This document shows positions 44,843-47,780 of a stretch of 47,780 nucleotides of DNA, piece after piece. The translations under genes and the position numbers were made by a program. The stretch comes from an uncultured Halieaceae bacterium (GTDB lineage Bacteria; Pseudomonadota; Gammaproteobacteria; Pseudomonadales; Halieaceae), in NCBI GenBank assembly GCA_913052635.1, contig CAJXDE010000003.1, positions 1-47,780 of the forward strand, read 5' to 3'. Under the pieces are notes generated by a model. That model worked only from the letters and a program-made list of their open reading frames with translations, was not told the DNA's origin and ran no database searches. Within the stretch, counting starts at the first letter, position 1. Each line of letters opens with the position of its first letter.

Positions 44843-45940
44843 CTAGCCATCATCCAATAGCGCATCGACAAAGTCCCGGGCACTGAAGTCACGGAGATCT
44901 TCGGCTTGCTCACCCACGCCAATAAACCGTATTGGACGCTTCAGCTTGTGTGCAATGGCGAACAGCACGCCGCCTCGAGCGGTGCCGTCGAGCTTGGTCA
45001 CTGCGACGCCCGTGACACCGACGGCCTGGTCAAATTCCACCGCCTGGGAGACCGCGTTCTGGCCAGTGCCCGCATCGAGCACCAACAGCGTTTCATGAGG
45101 CACAGTCTCGTTCTGCTTGCGCATTACCCGCACGACCTTACTGAGCTCATCCATCAAGTGGGACTTGTTCTGAAGCCGCCCCGCAGTGTCCGCGATCAGA
45201 ACATCCACGTCACGAGCGGCCGCCGCCTGCAACGCATCAAACAACACTGAAGCGCTATCAGCGCCTGTGTGCTGGGCAATCACCGGCACATCATTACGCT
45301 CGCCCCAGGCCTGCAACTGCTCTACCGCTGCCGCCCGAAAGGTGTCGCCGGCAGCCAGCATTACGCTGTGCCCCTGTTGCTTGAAGCGGTGCGCCAACTT
45401 TCCAATAGTCGTGGTCTTTCCAGCGCCGTTCACGCCCACCACCAGAATCACAAAAGGCCGATGCTCCTTGATGCTGAGGGGAGATTCCTGATCGGCCAAT
45501 AGCTCGGTGAGCGTCTTCTTCAAGGCCGATATGACCGTCTCTTCCGCAGACAGCTCACTGCGGCCCAGTCGCAGGCGAAGTGACTCCAGCACCCGATCAG
45601 TGGCCTCGAGCCCCAGGTCGGCCATGATCAGCTGTTCCTCAAGCGCCTCCAAGAGTGCCGGGTCCAATTGCTTCTTACCCAGCACGAGACTGGCAAGCCC
45701 TTCAGACAGTTGACCTCGACTGCGACTTAGCCCGCTTCGCAACCGCTCAAAAATACTCGAGCCTGTATCTGACGCAGCAGCCCCCCCCGCTTCGCCTGTC
45801 GATGCAGACGAAGCGTCCGTGGCCTGCTCGGAGCCCGAATCAGCATTGTCAGTGGATGTTTGGGTATCCGAGGAATCGCTGTCAGTGAGTGCCTCGGTTT
45901 TGATCTCGTCAGGCTTGGCGCGGCGTTTGAATAGCTTCAT
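44843..45940 (-). CDS. ftsY: Signal recognition particle receptor FtsY
   Basis: GTPase receptor of SRP at the inner membrane. 365 aa. N-terminal acidic A domain (about 8-60) rich in Asp/Ser/Thr, shorter than E. coli's; then the NG domain: helical N (about 63-140) and G with GVNGAGKTTTIGKLAHRFK, DTFRAAAVEQLQ, DTAGRLQNKSHLMDEL and TKLDGTARGGVLF. The start is ATG 45940; GTG 45946 two codons upstream is possible. MKLFKRR at the very start is a likely membrane-binding basic patch. Divergent from rsmD, with 87 bp between. Confidence 0.97.
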   Translation of the reverse strand: MKLFKRRAKPDEIKTEALTDSDSSDTQTSTDNADSGSEQATDASSASTGEAGGAAASDTGSSIFERLRSGLSRSRGQLSEGLASLVLGKKQLDPALLEALEEQLIMADLGLEATDRVLESLRLRLGRSELSAEETVISALKKTLTELLADQESPLSIKEHRPFVILVVGVNGAGKTTTIGKLAHRFKQQGHSVMLAAGDTFRAAAVEQLQAWGERNDVPVIAQHTGADSASVLFDALQAAAARDVDVLIADTAGRLQNKSHLMDELSKVVRVMRKQNETVPHETLLVLDAGTGQNAVSQAVEFDQAVGVTGVAVTKLDGTARGGVLFAIAHKLKRPIRFIGVGEQAEDLRDFSARDFVDALLDDG

Positions 45941-46027
45941 GATCACTCTGACTCGGTTGGGCGTGGCAAAACACGGACGCTCCGTTGATTCACATGCAGT
46001 CTAGCACCCAGAAAAACAGGAGCCAGC

Positions 46028-46603
46028 ATGCAGCGCGGCGCGAAACAGGCTACCTTTCAGCTCCGAATCATTGGTGGGCAGTGGCGTGGGCGGAAGCTCC
46101 CGTTTCCGGATCGACCGGGACTACGACCCACGGGAGACCGGATCAGAGAGACCCTTTTTAACTGGCTGGGGCCCCATCTTCAGACTGCAAAGTGTCTCGA
46201 CCTGTTCGCCGGTTCGGGCGCGCTGGGTATCGAAGCACTGTCCCGCGGCGCTGCGCACTGTGACTTTGTGGATGCAGACCGGGAAGCCATCACTGCCGTT
46301 GGCCACCACCTCAACACCCTCGACGCCAGCGAGTACAGCACTGTGAGCGGAGACATGGCAGAGCGCTATCTGCGCCAGACCAAGGACACATGGGACATTG
46401 TATTTGTAGACCCCCCTTTCGATGCGCGCCTCGGCGAGTCGACCCTGACATTATTGGCAGATAGCGCGCGACTGGCTGAAGCCAGCCGGGTTTATTTCGA
46501 GACATCGCGCTCACAGCCCGAGGCTGTCCCAGAGAGACTCTATGACGTGTTGCGCGAAAAAACCGCGGGAGATGTCTGTTACCGACTGCTGTCTCCGCGA
46601 TAA
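46028..46603 (+). CDS. rsmD: 16S rRNA m2G966 methyltransferase
   Basis: Methylates guanine-966 of 16S rRNA with SAM. 191 aa. RIIGGQWRGRKLPFP, GLRPTGDRIRETLFNWL, SAM-binding LDLFAGSGALGIEALSRGA and catalytic DIVFVDPPFDA. ATG with AGGAG 6 nt upstream. coaD follows after 74 bp; rsmD-coaD linkage and divergence from ftsY are standard. Confidence 0.97.
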   Translation: MQRGAKQATFQLRIIGGQWRGRKLPFPDRPGLRPTGDRIRETLFNWLGPHLQTAKCLDLFAGSGALGIEALSRGAAHCDFVDADREAITAVGHHLNTLDASEYSTVSGDMAERYLRQTKDTWDIVFVDPPFDARLGESTLTLLADSARLAEASRVYFETSRSQPEAVPERLYDVLREKTAGDVCYRLLSPR

Positions 46604-46656
46604 GGCGCATAGCCCGTGCGTTTGTTCAGCTAACGAGACTTGTGTAGGCTCAATGA

Positions 46657-47160
<504 letters not shown>

Positions 47161-47167
47161 ATCAGCG

Positions 47168-47179
47168 CCGAATATTCGG
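47168..47179. repeat. 12-bp palindrome between coaD and mutM
   Basis: CCGAATATTCGG is a perfect palindrome in the 54-bp gap between the convergent coaD and mutM. As RNA it would be a weak hairpin with no T-run on either side. It may be part of a poor terminator or chance. Confidence 0.25.
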
Positions 47180-47214
47180 GGCTCAGCGGGCGATAGCGCG
47201 ATGCGCACTCACGA

Positions 47215-47780
47215 TTAGCGCTGACACTGAGGGCACAGCACCGTAGTGCGTCCTCCCTGCCTGATTTCCTTCAATTGGGTCTGACACACTCGGCAAGGCT
47301 GGCCGTCGCGGCCGTATACCCTCAGCTGCTGCGCAAAATATCCGGGAGACCCATCGCCCCCGACAAAATCCCTGAGTGTCGTGCCGCCCTGCTCGATCGC
47401 GTCACCCAACACCTGCTTGATGGTGCTCGCTAACTGATCATAACGCGCCGCCGCGATGCGGCCGGCTCCTCGCGCGGGATGAATACCCGCCATGAAAAGT
47501 GCCTCACTGGCGTAGATATTGCCGACCCCCACCACCACCTTGCCGTCCATGATGAACTGCTTCACGGGAATCCGGCGCCCGCGCGATCGCTGATAGAGAT
47601 AGGCCCCATTGAAGGTGTCTGACATTGGCTCAGGACCCAAATGATCCAACAGCGGGTGATGCTGTGACTCAAGCCAGTGGAAACTGCCAAATCGCCTAGG
47701 ATCGTGGTACCTGAGGCAGCGACCATCATCCAACACCACATCGATGTGATCGTGAGAGAGCGGTGGGGTGTCAGCCGGCA
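47215..47780 (-). CDS. mutM: Formamidopyrimidine-DNA glycosylase, C-terminal part (cut by window edge)
   Basis: Base-excision repair glycosylase/AP lyase removing 8-oxoguanine and formamidopyrimidines. About 188 codons are present; the N-terminal ~80, with the catalytic Pro1, lie beyond the window. Seen: [20 protein letters not shown] then [18 protein letters not shown], the helix-two-turn-helix region [39 protein letters not shown], and the C-terminal zinc finger CRVCQ...CPQCQ. Convergent with coaD. Confidence 0.96.
   Translation of the reverse strand, partial: PADTPPLSHDHIDVVLDDGRCLRYHDPRRFGSFHWLESQHHPLLDHLGPEPMSDTFNGAYLYQRSRGRRIPVKQFIMDGKVVVGVGNIYASEALFMAGIHPARGAGRIAAARYDQLASTIKQVLGDAIEQGGTTLRDFVGGDGSPGYFAQQLRVYGRDGQPCRVCQTQLKEIRQGGRTTVLCPQCQR

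Overview
The window is chromosomal DNA of a gammaproteobacterium. The marks are a 6S RNA gene next to ygfA, rpoH with its RpoH box, the ftsY-ftsE-ftsX-rpoH cluster, the ygfB-pepP-ubiH-ubiI block, and gene order close to Pseudomonas (ptsP/rppH/HAD, gshB-tonB-algH-ruvX, pilT/yggS-proC-yggT-metX-metW). The moderately high GC, a large TonB-dependent receptor and the SAM-cycle operon suggest a marine member of the Cellvibrionales (for example Halieaceae). That placement is inference and was not tested. No tRNA, rRNA, CRISPR array, prophage or insertion sequence was seen. Genes are densely packed, many overlapping by 4 bp (ATGA/GTGA).

Layout. 1-4542 (minus): rppH-ptsP-lgt-thyA-folA (folA cut by the window edge). 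4703-5362 (plus): a HAD phosphatase. 5476-9793 (minus): ygfB-pepP-ubiH-ubiI, peptidase and ubiquinone hydroxylases. 9906-11323 (plus): a zapB-like coiled coil, zapA, 6S RNA and 5-formyl-THF cyclo-ligase. 11378-18313 (minus): ilvA, then a tkt-epd-pgk-fba operon of central carbon metabolism ending in a good terminator. 18608-23751 (minus): the one clearly accessory segment, a 2OG-Fe(II) oxygenase, a TPR-sulfotransferase and a TonB-dependent receptor. 24000-25369 (minus): a secreted coiled-coil protein and rpiA.

25519-30082 (plus): a SAM-cycle operon (ArsR-methyltransferase regulator of SahR type, metK, ahcY) behind a perfect inverted-repeat operator, then rsmE. 30091-32203 (minus): an unusual amidohydrolase overlapping a membrane-anchored esterase. 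32312-34957 (plus): gshB-tonB-algH-ruvX, with tonB apparently starting at CTG. 34961-35302 (minus): a decayed pilT with a large internal deletion and two stop codons, still at its ancestral place. 35364-41419 (plus): yggS-proC-yggT-metX-metW-DUF4426-rdgB-hemW. 41512-45940 (minus): trmB, rpoH, ftsX, ftsE, ftsY; rpoH lies behind a perfect CIRCE element. 46028-47160 (plus): rsmD, coaD. 47215-47780 (minus): 3' part of mutM.

The strongest non-routine observations are the CIRCE operator covering the rpoH promoter (HrcA control over sigma-32), the pilT relic, the SahR-type operator, the receptor/sulfotransferase/oxygenase neighbourhood, and an amidohydrolase lacking the usual metal ligands. None of these is a proven new system. 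The receptor-sulfotransferase-oxygenase set is the best candidate for undescribed biology.
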